Shown one piece after another: positions 40,307-49,345 of a stretch of DNA of 64,000 nucleotides (position 1 is its first letter; the number at the start of each line of letters is the position of its first letter). This stretch comes from PALSA-612 sp963773055 (GTDB taxonomy: Bacteria > Actinomycetota > Thermoleophilia > Gaiellales > Gaiellaceae): positions 1,426,001 to 1,490,000 of the forward strand of contig CAVYZL010000006.1 in the NCBI GenBank assembly GCA_963773055.1. The letters run 5' to 3'. A program made the translations under genes and the position numbers. The notes under the pieces are model-generated. The model searched no databases. It saw only the letters and a program-made list of their open reading frames with translations, and was not told where the DNA came from.

Positions 40307-42232
40307 CTAGATCTCCGCCGGGAGCACATCGGACGCGACGCTAGCCTGTGCGTCGAGCACCTCAGTCACCTTCAGGTCGTAGTAGAGGTAGGTCGTCACG
40401 ACCGCCAGGAACGGCATCGCGACCATGTAGACGATGCCGGCGACGAGATTGACGAGGTTGAAGCTGGCGCTCGTGATCAGGAGCAGCAGGATCCCGAGCA
40501 CCGGCCCGGCAACGAGGGCGAGCCCGCCGACGAGAATGATGATCGATGCCGTTCGCCACCAGTGGTGGCGAACGAGCTCCCCGCTTCGCGTCAGCGAGCC
40601 CCAGAGCCCTTGCTCCTCGAGCTGGACGACCTGACCGAGAAGCGACCAGCGCACGAGCAGCCAGATGCCAAGTGGGATCCCGATGATCGTCAGTTCGAGG
40701 ATCAGGACGACCACAACCGCGATCACGACCGCCCCGAGCAGGGAGGGGAAGCGGCGGAGCGCTTCCCGGTACGCGTGCATCGCGCTCGTGCGACGGCCTG
40801 CGTCGATGTCGGACATCGCCTGGGCGGTCGCTGCCTGGACGAAGCTCAAGGCGACGAGCGTGAACAGGAGGCCGAGGCCGAGGGCGAGCCCCGCCACGGA
40901 GACGTTCCCCTGACCCGTCGTGTCCACGAGCGGGGCGAGCGCCGCGACCTGGAAGAGGACGTACTGCACGGCCGAGATCACGAGGCCCAGCGGGATGAAG
41001 AGGACTCCGATCCCGATGAAGACCCTCGGCCGCAGGCGGTACATCTGCCGGCCCGAGCTCACGAGCTCGCCCCACGCACGGCGCCGCGACAGCCGCAGGG
41101 GCGCCGCCTGGCTCCAGGACGTCCGTTGCGCGGCGAGCAGGATGAGCGCCGCAAGCACGGCGAGCGTGAGGAGGACCGCGCCCGGGCTGCGGATCAGCTT
41201 CGTCAGCACGGCCGACCCTTTCTCGACCGCCGTGCAAAAGTAGTCCGTCGCGTTCGGGCCGATCGAGCCGCCCGCCGGCACGACGAAGCTCGACTCCCGC
41301 CAGGAGTCCTCCGACCAGCGGATCGGATGTGTCCACTGACGCTTCGTGTTCGGGCCCGTCGGCCCGTTGTAGAACGCCGGCTGGAGCTCGCCCCACCGAC
41401 CCTGGAACGCGAGCCACGGATACTCGGCCAGGTAGTTCTTCCTCTCGCTCGGCACGGTCTTCACGTCCAGGCCCAGCTGTCGCGACGGCCCTACCGTGTC
41501 GTCACAACCGACGCCCTGCGACCCGTTCCGGCCGAGGAACAGGCCCTCACTGAAGTGGTTCGCGTGGGAACCGGCAGCGGGATAGACCACCGGGTGCGTC
41601 CCATCGACGAGGTCGAGCTTCTCGTCCCCCCACACCACGCGCTCGCCGCCCTCGTGCTGGCTGTATCCGACCTCCGTCGGCGTCTTCGACAGCGCCTCCT
41701 CCGCGGATGACGCGTCGAAGTTCAGCTGGATCATCTCCCAGTCGCCCTCGTGGAGGTTGTTGAAATGGTTGTAGACGTAGAAGAACCAGTACTGCAGGGC
41801 AAGCTTCCCGGGCCGCGCCTTGTCGAAGGCCACGTGCGCGTAGACGGTCGGGCGCGTCCCCTTCGTGATCCGCTTCGACCACTGCTCGTACGTGCACCCC
41901 GGGTTGAGCGCGTCGCCGGGGAAGTCGAGGTGGTAGTTGAAGCGGCCCGTGCTGAGATCCGCGGCCACGGGCGCGAACTTGACGACGTTGACTTCGTCCC
42001 ACGGGCCGCGAAGGACGACGTCGTCGCTCCCGAAGAGGACGTCGACGTCCGTCGGCTCGTACGGCTCGCCGTGCCCGCACGGCTCCTTCTGCTCGACGAG
42101 GCGGACGACGGGCGCGAACTTCGCGGCGAGCTCCGTCTCGGGCGTCGCCGCACCTGCGACGCCGGCGAGGATCACCGCAGCGAGCGCGCATGCTACGACG
42201 GCCGCAGCCCGAGGTCGCAACAGGTCGCGCAC
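40307..42232 (-). CDS. Vps62-like exported domain fused to a multi-pass membrane domain
   Basis: The protein (about 641 residues from GTG 42232; a start at 42325 would add 31) has a signal-like segment AAVVACALAAVILAGVAGA. A Vps62-like domain follows (LAAKFAPVVRLVEQKEPCG, YWFFYVYNHFNNLHEGDWEM, VGYSQHEGGERVVW, PVVYPAAGSHANHF, AEYPWLAFQGRWGE). After a helix near residue 365 comes a second region with about six membrane segments, resembling the GDPD-associated membrane domain. The Vps62 domain should face outside. Its ligand is unknown. Confidence 0.78.
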   Translation of the reverse strand: MRDLLRPRAAAVVACALAAVILAGVAGAATPETELAAKFAPVVRLVEQKEPCGHGEPYEPTDVDVLFGSDDVVLRGPWDEVNVVKFAPVAADLSTGRFNYHLDFPGDALNPGCTYEQWSKRITKGTRPTVYAHVAFDKARPGKLALQYWFFYVYNHFNNLHEGDWEMIQLNFDASSAEEALSKTPTEVGYSQHEGGERVVWGDEKLDLVDGTHPVVYPAAGSHANHFSEGLFLGRNGSQGVGCDDTVGPSRQLGLDVKTVPSERKNYLAEYPWLAFQGRWGELQPAFYNGPTGPNTKRQWTHPIRWSEDSWRESSFVVPAGGSIGPNATDYFCTAVEKGSAVLTKLIRSPGAVLLTLAVLAALILLAAQRTSWSQAAPLRLSRRRAWGELVSSGRQMYRLRPRVFIGIGVLFIPLGLVISAVQYVLFQVAALAPLVDTTGQGNVSVAGLALGLGLLFTLVALSFVQAATAQAMSDIDAGRRTSAMHAYREALRRFPSLLGAVVIAVVVVLILELTIIGIPLGIWLLVRWSLLGQVVQLEEQGLWGSLTRSGELVRHHWWRTASIIILVGGLALVAGPVLGILLLLITSASFNLVNLVAGIVYMVAMPFLAVVTTYLYYDLKVTEVLDAQASVASDVLPAEI

Positions 42233-42532
42233 CGCGCAAGTCTGATGGAATCCGCGCCGCGACGGCGAGGATCTCTCGAAAGCGCGGCGATCGCCGCCCG
42301 TCTTCACCCTCACGGGAATCCGCAACGTCAGCGTGACGCGCTAGCGTGGGAGAGGTGGGACCAGAAGCGAATCCCTCGGATCGGGGCGCGAAGCGCGGCT
42401 CGACTCCGCCGACAGTATTCGCATGAGACGGAATTGCAAAGTCTCTGTAAGACGTGCGCCCGGGGCGACTAATCGGCCCGAGGCGTGCTTACGTCGTCTG
42501 GGACCGCGGTCAACCACACCGAGGGGGTCTAT

Positions 42533-43050
42533 GTGAGTAGGACGAACCAGTCGCGTCGGCGTCCCGGGACGCCGCTGATCACCGGCGCCGTTGCAGTTGT
42601 GGTCTTCGTGGCAGCCGGAGTCTTCGGCGGAATCGGCTTGGCCGGCACCGCGAAGGTGACAGCTGCGCAGTACCAGTACGGGAAGACCACGATCTGCCAC
42701 CGCACGAAGTCGAAGAAGAATCCCTGGGTGACGATCACTGTCAGCCAGAATGCCGTTCCGGCCCACCTCGCCCACGGCGACACAGTGGGGACGTGCGCAC
42801 AGGCCAAGGCCAAGAAGAAGAGCCAGAACCAGAACAAGGGCCAGAACAAGGGCCAGGGCCAGCAACAGGGCCAGGGCCAGCAACAGGGCCAGGGCCAGCA
42901 ACAGGGCCAGGGCCAGCAACAGGGCCAGGGCAACGGCCAGGGCCAGGGCAACGGCCAAGGCCAGGGCAACGGCGGCAAGACGGTAACGGCGGCAACGGTA
43001 ACGGCGGCAACGGGAACGGGAACGGTCAGGGCAAAGGCAAGAACAAGTAG
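42533..43050 (+). pseudogene. Exported Gln/Gly-repeat protein, frame broken in the repeat
   Basis: From GTG 42533 (GGGGG five bases before) the product has a basic start, a membrane segment (ITGAVAVVVFVAAGVFGGIG) and the small module ICHRTKSKKNPWVTITVSQN with PAHLAHGDTVGTC, a cysteine-bounded motif seen in many exported proteins. A low-complexity tail of GQGQQQ and GNGQGQ repeats follows. After GNGG the frame slips. The natural end GNGNGQGKGKNK then TAG at 43048-43050 is one base back, near 42977. Slippage in the repeat or a sequencing error would explain it. Confidence 0.65.
42851..42922 (+). repeat. Tandem repeat, four 18-bp units
   Basis: Four identical copies of GGCCAGGGCCAGCAACAG lie head to tail, followed by shorter GGCCAGGGCAAC variants to about 42970. 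Translated, each unit gives GQGQQQ. The exact identity of the units suggests recent expansion by slippage. The opposite strand reads as Leu/Ala or Trp/Pro repeats and is only a shadow. Confidence 0.92.
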
Positions 43051-43109
43051 CCCAACCGACTGTCGCGACGAGCCCGGCGGACCGAGATCACTTACGCGGT
43101 CGGCCGGGC

Positions 43110-45014
43110 TCAGTCGCGTCTGGAACTCGCCCGCAGCTCGGCCAACTCCGGGCTTCGAGGATTGAGCCGGCTGGCGGTCCCGAGCGCGCGCCGCCGAGCA
43201 GCGCCAGCGCTCGCGAGAGCGCGTTCATACCACAGGGCCCAGTTCGTGTGGTCTCGCTCGATGGCGCGATCAAAGCTCACTCTGGCGTCGTCGAGCTTCC
43301 CGGCTGCGAGTTGCGCTTCGCCGAGGCGCTGCCACGGCTCGTACGACCATGGGAGCCACCTGCGTGCGGTTCGGGCTGCGCGCGCCGCTCCCGCACTATC
43401 GCCTCGTGCCAGCGCGTCGGCGCTCCGCGCGACGTAACTGTTGCCGAGGTGGCCGACGAAGGTGAAGGCCACGAGCGCCACGAGCGCAACGGTCAGACCG
43501 AGCCGCCACGCCCTGGTGAGGGGCTCGAGCCCGACAGGTCGGGCGGCCAGCAGCACCACTCCGGCGGCGAAGAGCGCGGTCAGGGTCACCGCGGGCATCT
43601 CCCAGTCCCAATCGACCGCCGCGTGGCCGAGGAAGGCTGCGTAGACAGCCACGGCTGCCGCGACTCCAGGGCGGGCGCGCGCCCGCCAGACGGCCACGAG
43701 CGGCGTCCCGAGGGTGACCGCTAGAAGAAGGAGCGCCACGGGGCCGAGCTCGACGAGCGTCTCGAGGTAGAGGTTGTGCGCGTCGCGCGCGTAGAAAGCC
43801 GTCGGCCGGTGCCGAAGCCACTCTCGCTCGAAACCGCCGGCGCCGATGCCGAGGACGGGCTCATTCTCGTATCTCGACCACGCCACGCGCCAGTAGTCGA
43901 CCCTGCCGTTTCCGGAGACCTCGAGCAAGCGTCCGTTGAGATCGTTGTTGGCGTGCAGCGGACCGGTGAAGGCGTCGACCTCCGTGCGCACCAGGTCGAC
44001 GGGATTCCCGGCACGGGCCACGACGGCCGCGACCCCGAGGAGCGCGATCGCAATCAGGATCCAGGCGAGGACGCGACGTGCGGAGCGGCCGATCGTCACA
44101 CGCCGCTCGGCGAGCTCCAGAACGCCGATCGCGAGCACCGACAACCCTGCAAGCGGGAGTAGCAGGAGTGCGAGCCTGTGACCCTCGTGCGCCGCGTCGG
44201 AGAGCGGAGCACCCTGCTTCGTGAGTGCGCCATCGTGCGCAGCCAGCCAGACGGCAATCGCCGGCGCCACGACGCTCGCGAGCGCCGTAGCGCCGAGCCG
44301 AGCCCGCCGCGGCTCGACGACGGCCATTACGACCGCGCCGATCCCGAGCGCAAGGAGCGCGCCGCGACTGAACGTGAAGTAGAGCGTCGGCACGAGGACG
44401 ACGAGCGAGAGCGCCGCTGCCACCCGCGCGCCCAACCCTCGGACATGCGTCGCCAACCCGACAGCGATGAGCACCCCCATAGTCGTCAACACGCCGAGCG
44501 CGTTCCAGTAACCGAGCGGCGCGGCGAGCTGGTAGCCCTCACTCGGCGGGTAGTCGCCGAGGTGGTCGGGGACGAGGCGCGTCGACAGCGCATATGCCGC
44601 GACCGCCGTGATCGCGACGAGGAGCGCAGCGAGGATCGACGTCATCGACCTCCGCGAGCCGAGCACGAGCAGCGCGAGCACGGCGCTGACATAAAGGATT
44701 GTCCGCTCGAGCTCCAGCACGGGCTGCGCAGCGCTCGGCGACCACACCGTCGAGAGGAGAGTCCAGGCTGCGTACGCCGCTAACGCTCCGACCGTCAGCC
44801 ACTCGAGAGGCCCGAGAGCGACGTCCCGTTTGACGAGCAGCGCCACGGCCGAGACGAGGAGGAGGCCGAGCGCCGGCCAGCCCCACTGCTGGGGGAAGTA
44901 CCCGCCGTCCACGCTCGCGAGCCACGTAACACAGACCCCGGCTAGGACGGCCGGCAGCAGTCGTTGCACGTCAACAGCCCGGCCGATCGAGGTGGTCCAC
45001 GCCTGGGAACCCAA
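43110..45014 (-). CDS. O-antigen ligase/polymerase-like membrane protein with TPR tail
   Basis: The 634-residue protein has about twelve membrane segments in the first 500 residues. The Wzy/O-antigen-ligase loop is present as VDYWRVAWSRYENEPVLGIGAGGFE then YARDAHNLYLETLVELG. Around 130 C-terminal residues follow with TPR-like helices (WLPWSYEPWQRLGEAQLAAGKL, ARVSFDRAIERDHTNWALWYERALA). Such proteins join polysaccharide or glycan units at the cell surface. ATG 45014 lies 40 bp from a modC relic. Confidence 0.85.
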   Translation of the reverse strand: MGSQAWTTSIGRAVDVQRLLPAVLAGVCVTWLASVDGGYFPQQWGWPALGLLLVSAVALLVKRDVALGPLEWLTVGALAAYAAWTLLSTVWSPSAAQPVLELERTILYVSAVLALLVLGSRRSMTSILAALLVAITAVAAYALSTRLVPDHLGDYPPSEGYQLAAPLGYWNALGVLTTMGVLIAVGLATHVRGLGARVAAALSLVVLVPTLYFTFSRGALLALGIGAVVMAVVEPRRARLGATALASVVAPAIAVWLAAHDGALTKQGAPLSDAAHEGHRLALLLLPLAGLSVLAIGVLELAERRVTIGRSARRVLAWILIAIALLGVAAVVARAGNPVDLVRTEVDAFTGPLHANNDLNGRLLEVSGNGRVDYWRVAWSRYENEPVLGIGAGGFEREWLRHRPTAFYARDAHNLYLETLVELGPVALLLLAVTLGTPLVAVWRARARPGVAAAVAVYAAFLGHAAVDWDWEMPAVTLTALFAAGVVLLAARPVGLEPLTRAWRLGLTVALVALVAFTFVGHLGNSYVARSADALARGDSAGAARAARTARRWLPWSYEPWQRLGEAQLAAGKLDDARVSFDRAIERDHTNWALWYERALASAGAARRRALGTASRLNPRSPELAELRASSRRD

Positions 45015-45053
45015 GGAAGAAGAAGGGTACGGCGTCGAGCACTCGGCGCCGTG

Positions 45054-45220
45054 CTAGCGCGGGAGGCGCGCAGCCGTCGCCTTGAAGAAGGCCGTCGCGA
45101 CCGTCCCGGCCGCGAGGCTGAGCCGCTCCGCGGAGACAGCGGTGATCTCGGCGACGAGCAGGCCGACCCGAACGCGTACGCGGTTATCCATCGGCGCGAC
45201 CGAGGCGACGAGGGCGGTGG
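45054..45220 (-). pseudogene. Relic of a molybdate ABC transporter ATPase (TOBE domain end)
   Basis: The reverse strand reads LVASVAPMDNRVRVRVGLLV, AEITAVSAERLSLAAGTVAT and FFKATAARLPR then TAG. This matches the C-terminus of the intact ModC at 46234 (APVASVAPVGNRVRVRIGPL, VSEITAVSAERLALAPG, SFKATAARLFPR) in about three quarters of positions. No ATPase domain precedes it. It is a fragment of a second modC, or of a partial duplication, left between the O-antigen-ligase-like and YihY genes. The divergence shows that it is not an assembly repeat. Confidence 0.75.
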
Positions 45221-45284
45221 CAGGGCAGCGGGTCGCAGGAGGACCTCTCGTCCGTCTCCTGGAACGGCAGCCTCATAGTCAAGG

Positions 45285-46184
45285 TCACGAGGTAGCGCGC
45301 TCTGCCACCGTCGCGTTGACGCCAGCGGACAGGACGAACAGTCGGCCGACGAGGACGAGCGACAGGAGGAGCGCGGTCGCAATGCCGAGCGCGCCATACG
45401 TCCCGCTACGCCCCTCGACGAGTCGCGTCGTCACGTAGACGTTGAACGCGTTGACGAACAGCATCCCGACCGCGACGACGATCGCGCCGGGCACAAGCAT
45501 CCGCCAGCCGACGTCGCCGCGTGGAAGGCAGTGCGACACGACGAGCCAGGCGCCCCCGACGAGCAGCGTGTATGCGGCCAGCGCGGCAAGCCCGCCGAGC
45601 TCGTCTCTCCGGCGCAGCACCGTCGAGAGCTCGAGCGCGACGAGGTACACGATCACCGCTCCACCGAGCGCGGCGACGCCGGCCGGTTGGATCCGGACAC
45701 CGCGCCCGGAGCCGTGCCACGCGATCGCGTGGACGATCGCGATCGCGCGGTAGAGCACGGTCAGGGCGTAGAGCGCGACCGGGATCATCACGAGGAACAC
45801 GAGCCAGCGACTCTGGTCGGACGCGGCGGAGGAGACCTCCGAGGCGATTAGACCCGTCAGGCCAGCCTCCTTCGCGATCTCGGTCGGGCTCCTGTCGACC
45901 GCGCCGGAGTAGAGCCCGAGCCCCGACACGAAGAGCACGGCGAGCGGCAGGAGAAAGACGAACAGCCGGTAGGCGAGCGCTCCGGCGAGGATGCCGCCGC
46001 CGATCCTCGAATCGCGCTCGATAACGGACAGCGTGAAGTCGACGGACGCGTGCTCCGTCCGGGCGCCCTCGATCGCACGGCCGAGCGTCCGCACGCGCTG
46101 GAGCGCGCGCGCGATCCGGCCCGGAACCGTCGGCTGGACGTCGATTTCGAGCGGCTTTGGCTCGAACGGATCGCGTTCGGTCAT
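45285..46184 (-). CDS. YihY/BrkB family inner membrane protein
   Basis: The 299-residue protein has the YihY pattern: VDFTLSVIERDSRIGGGILAGALAYRLFVFLLPLAVL, six membrane segments, VYLVALELSTVLR and GRLFVLSAGVNATVAERA. ATG 46184 is preferred over a start at 46211. Once proposed as RNase BN, this family is now considered a membrane protein of unknown transport role. It lies 50 bp after ModC in the same direction and may be co-transcribed with the molybdate operon. Confidence 0.88.
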   Translation of the reverse strand: MTERDPFEPKPLEIDVQPTVPGRIARALQRVRTLGRAIEGARTEHASVDFTLSVIERDSRIGGGILAGALAYRLFVFLLPLAVLFVSGLGLYSGAVDRSPTEIAKEAGLTGLIASEVSSAASDQSRWLVFLVMIPVALYALTVLYRAIAIVHAIAWHGSGRGVRIQPAGVAALGGAVIVYLVALELSTVLRRRDELGGLAALAAYTLLVGGAWLVVSHCLPRGDVGWRMLVPGAIVVAVGMLFVNAFNVYVTTRLVEGRSGTYGALGIATALLLSLVLVGRLFVLSAGVNATVAERATS

Positions 46185-46233
46185 GGGGCCGGAGCCTAGC
46201 CCTCTGGGCAAAGCGGCCTACGGCGATAGCCGC

Positions 46234-47268
46234 TCAGCGTGGGAACAGTCGCGCCGCTGTGGCCTTGAAGGACGCGGTGACGACGGCACCCGGAGCGAGT
46301 GCCAGCCGCTCGGCCGACACCGCCGTGATCTCGGAAACGAGCGGCCCGATGCGCACGCGCACCCGGTTGCCAACCGGCGCGACGGAGGCGACGGGCGCCG
46401 TCACGTGATTCAGCTGCGAGTCGTCCCGCTGCTCGAGCGAAACGGAGACGTCCCACGGATAGACGGCGACATTGACCGGCCCGGAGGCGGCGTCGGTGCT
46501 CCAGAGCGAGAGCCCGCCTTCGAGGCTCACCTCCGTCAGCCCGTTGGCGGTGGCGACCGCCTGGCCGCTGAGCAGTGTCGCGCCGGCAAATGTCGCGACG
46601 AACGCGTCGTCGGGCCGTGAGACTAGCTCCGCCGGCGAGCCTTGCTGGAGGATCCGGCCGTCCGCGATCACCCCGACCTCGTCTGCGAGCGTCGCCGCGT
46701 CCTCGAAGTCGTGCGTCACGAGCAGCGTCGGCAGGCCGAGCGAGCGGAGGAGCTCGCGGAGCTCCGCCCGAACCTCGACGCGCGTGTGTGGATCGAGCGC
46801 GGACAGGGGCTCGTCGAGCAGCAGCACCGCCGGGTCACGGGCCAGCGCCCGGGCGAGCGCGACACGCTGGCGCTCTCCTCCCGAAAGGTCGGTGACGCGC
46901 GCCTTGGCGAGGTGGCCGATGCGGAAGCGCTCGAGCAGCTCCTCCGCCCGCTCCTTGCTGCCCGCGCTGAAGCGGACGTTTGCGAGCGCGTCGAGGTGCG
47001 GGAAGAGCGCGTACTCCTGGAAGACGTAGCCGACGCTCCGGCGTTCCGGCGGCCGGTCGATCTTCGACGCGGTGTCGAGCCAGACGGCGTCGCCCACCGT
47101 AACGCGGCCGGAACGCGGGCGCAGCAAACCGGCGACGACGCGGAGCACCGTCGTCTTCCCCGCTCCGGAGGGCCCGACGAGCGCGACCGTCTCGCTCTCG
47201 GGGACGACGAGGGCTAGGGACGCGACGTAGTCGCGAAGAGGGTGCTCGAGCTCGATCCGGAGCGCCAT
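46234..47268 (-). CDS. modC: Molybdate ABC transporter ATP-binding protein ModC
   Basis: The 344-residue ATPase has Walker A VGPSGAGKTT at 31-40, the Q-loop FQEYALFPHL, signature LSGGERQRVALARALA, Walker B VLLLDEPLSALD and the switch His in LLVTHDFED. A C-terminal TOBE/Mop domain (residues 275-344; SVAPVGNRVRVRIGP) binds molybdate and can limit transport. It overlaps the end of modB by 55 bp. It energises uptake of molybdate, needed for the MoCo hydroxylase at 12.7-16.5 kb. Confidence 0.93.
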   Translation of the reverse strand: MALRIELEHPLRDYVASLALVVPESETVALVGPSGAGKTTVLRVVAGLLRPRSGRVTVGDAVWLDTASKIDRPPERRSVGYVFQEYALFPHLDALANVRFSAGSKERAEELLERFRIGHLAKARVTDLSGGERQRVALARALARDPAVLLLDEPLSALDPHTRVEVRAELRELLRSLGLPTLLVTHDFEDAATLADEVGVIADGRILQQGSPAELVSRPDDAFVATFAGATLLSGQAVATANGLTEVSLEGGLSLWSTDAASGPVNVAVYPWDVSVSLEQRDDSQLNHVTAPVASVAPVGNRVRVRIGPLVSEITAVSAERLALAPGAVVTASFKATAARLFPR

Positions 47269-47993
47269 CGAGAGAGGAGCTTGACGGATAGGAGGATGGC
47301 AGCGCTGATCGCGATCAGGAGGGCGCTGATCGCGAGGGCGACGTTGAAGTCGACGTCGAACTGCTCGTAGATCGCCAGCGAGAGCGTCTGCGTAACGCCC
47401 TGGAGCGAGCCGGCGAACATGATCGTCGCGCCGAACTCGCCGATCCCGCGCGCGAACGCGAGCGCCGCGCCCGCGGCCAGCCCTCCGCGCGCCAGCGGGA
47501 GCATGACCCGGAAGAAGACGCGGCCACGGCCCGCGCCGAGCGTTCGCGCCGCCGCGGGCAACGTCTCGTCGACGGCCTCGAATGCGGCGATGGCCGTCCG
47601 GACGTAGAACGGGCTGGCGACGAAGGTGACGGCGAGGATCACGGCGACCTTCGTGAAGGCGATGTCGATACCGAGGGCGTCGATCGTCCCGCCGAGCAGC
47701 CCGACGCGCCCGAAGGCGACGAGGAGGCCGATGCCCGCCACGGCCGGGGGCAGCACGAGCGGGAGCTCGACGGCGGTGACGACCACGTCCCGGAGCCCAC
47801 CGCGCCGGCTGGCCGCCCAGAACGCGGTCGGCGTTCCGAACACGAGGATCAGGCCGAGCGCGATCGCGTTCGTCTCGGCCGTCACCTTGAGCGCATCGAC
47901 CGCGGCGTCGCTCCCGAGCGCGTCGAACAGCTCCCCGGGCGGTACCCGGAGGAAGACCGCCGCGATCGGGAGCAACAGGAAAGCGAGCGTCAC
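47214..47993 (-). CDS. modB: Molybdate ABC transporter permease ModB
   Basis: The frame encodes a five- to six-helix permease with the EAA-type motif EAVDETLPAAARTLGAGRGRVF, VELPLVLPPAVAGIGLLVAFG and ARGIGEFGATIMFAGSLQGVTQTLSLAIYEQ, all typical of ModB. The start is unclear: no ATG, GTG or TTG lies between the modA stop and the first helix except GTG 47993, which leaves a short N-terminus (VTLAFLLLPIAAVFL). About 12 more residues (KLFRIALPVATA) look native, so a rare start nearer 48030 is possible. Confidence 0.88.
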   Translation of the reverse strand: MTLAFLLLPIAAVFLRVPPGELFDALGSDAAVDALKVTAETNAIALGLILVFGTPTAFWAASRRGGLRDVVVTAVELPLVLPPAVAGIGLLVAFGRVGLLGGTIDALGIDIAFTKVAVILAVTFVASPFYVRTAIAAFEAVDETLPAAARTLGAGRGRVFFRVMLPLARGGLAAGAALAFARGIGEFGATIMFAGSLQGVTQTLSLAIYEQFDVDFNVALAISALLIAISAAILLSVKLLSRWRSGSSSSTLFATTSRP

Positions 47994-48031
47994 GGCAGTC
48001 GCGACCGGCAGCGCGATGCGGAAGAGCTTGT

Positions 48032-48772
48032 CTACTTCGACGCCTTCGGTAGCGCGATGAAGCCGGCAGCCTTCAGCGCGTCCTGGCCCTTCTTGGCGAG
48101 CAGCATCTTCACCCATGCCTGCGCCGCAAGCTTCTGGTCCGACTTCGAGACGACGGCGATCTCGTAGCGCACGCGAGGCTGCGCCCACGCCGGGATCCGG
48201 ATCACCGTCACCTGGCTGGCGACGGGCCGCGCGTCCGTCACGTAGACGAAGCCGGCGTCGGCCTGGCCGAGAGCGACCTTGCCCGTCACCGCCTTCACGT
48301 CCGACTCCTGGCTGACGACCTTCGATAGCACGGAGCTCAGGCCCATCTTCTTCAGCACCGTGCGCGTGTACCCGCCCACGGGAACGGCCTGCTGCGCGAC
48401 GACGAGCTTGACGGGCTTCTTCGCGAGGTCGTAGACGGAGTGAAGGTTCGCCGGGTTCGACTTCGGGACGATCAGCGCCAGGCGGTTGGCCGTGAACGTG
48501 ACCGGCTTGTCGACGAGGCCTGCGCCGAAGAGCCGCTGGGTGTTGAGCGGTGCAGCCGACGCGAAGATATCCGCAGGCGCGCCGTTCTTGATCTGCGTCT
48601 CCAGCGTGTTCGAGCCGGCGAAGCTGTAGTTCTGCGCGGGGTCGAGCTTCTGGAACGCCTCCGTCAGCGAGGCGGCGGCGTAGATGGTCAGGCTCGCCCG
48701 CTCGCGGGCGCCCGCGGTGGCTGCGAGAGCGAGCACGACGACGGCAACGGCTGCGGCAAGACGTGTCTTCAT
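48032..48772 (-). CDS. modA: Molybdate ABC transporter substrate-binding protein ModA
   Basis: The 246-residue periplasmic-type binding protein has a signal peptide (AAAVAVVVLALAATAGA) and ModA motifs: LTIYAAASLTEAFQKL, YSFAGSNTLETQIKNGAPADIFASAA, ANRLALIVPKSNP and GQADAGFVYVTDA. Ser and Ala residues in the AAAS and GSN loops bind the oxyanion. No lipobox is seen. ATG 48772 overlaps the stop of the ferritin-like gene (ATGA), so that protein is part of the operon. Confidence 0.93.
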   Translation of the reverse strand: MKTRLAAAVAVVVLALAATAGARERASLTIYAAASLTEAFQKLDPAQNYSFAGSNTLETQIKNGAPADIFASAAPLNTQRLFGAGLVDKPVTFTANRLALIVPKSNPANLHSVYDLAKKPVKLVVAQQAVPVGGYTRTVLKKMGLSSVLSKVVSQESDVKAVTGKVALGQADAGFVYVTDARPVASQVTVIRIPAWAQPRVRYEIAVVSKSDQKLAAQAWVKMLLAKKGQDALKAAGFIALPKASK

Positions 48773-49345
48773 CCCAGGTATCCCTCCAGAGCGTCACTCG
48801 CCGCCTCGAGGCTCAGCGCAACGGGAAACGGCTCGACGCCGAGGCTCCCGCCGAGCGCGCCGGCCTGCTGGCCGAGGCTGACGGCAAGGCTCGCGAACAG
48901 CACGCGGTAGGTCGGCTCGGTGACCGAGACGGCCGCAGCCTGGTAGGCGCCGAACGTCGGGCGCAGGACGTCGAGCGCTGTCGCCTTGGCCGACGCGATG
49001 TCCTTGAACGTCTTCGACGGCCACACGAACGCGAAGTCGTCGGACGCCGGGCGCCGTCTGGCCGGCTCCGACCAGCAGGTCGCCGAGCGCCTTGGCGTGC
49101 TTGCCCGCAGCCAGCTTTCCGGCCCGCAACGTCTGTTTCGTCGACTTGTCGAGATCCTTGATCCCGAGCGCCTTCTCGTAGAAGTCCTCGAGCAGCAGTG
49201 CGGCCGCGATTCCGAAGTTCGCATAGGCAAGGTCGTCGTCCGTGGCGGCGCGGGAGGTCGACACCCGGGGATTGGCAAGCGCGTAGGCGCCGGCCCCCGC
49301 GGCGGCGCTAACGAGCAGCCGCCGACGATCAAGCTGCCCCGTCAA
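48769..49345 (-). pseudogene. Tat-exported ferritin-like domain protein, frameshifted
   Basis: From TTG 49345 the product has a Tat signal (LDRRRLLVSAAAGAGAYAL) and a helical region YANFGIAAALLLEDFYEKAL and GKLAAGKHAKALGDLLVGAG typical of ferritin-like domains. After GAGQT the frame shifts by one base near 49050 and continues PASDDFAFVWPSKTFKDIAS, YRVLFASLAVSLGQQAGAL and DALEGYLG to a stop overlapping the modA ATG. Intact length is about 192 residues. The TTG start overlaps the regulator stop (TTGA). The break may be a sequencing error, since both ends are tightly coupled to intact genes. Confidence 0.68.

Noticed and set aside
42341..42978. Opposite-strand frames with Leu/Ala and Trp/Pro repeats
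   Set aside because: They are the antisense of the GQ-repeat tract; no ribosome site or natural start is present, and the plus strand has a signal and a conserved module.
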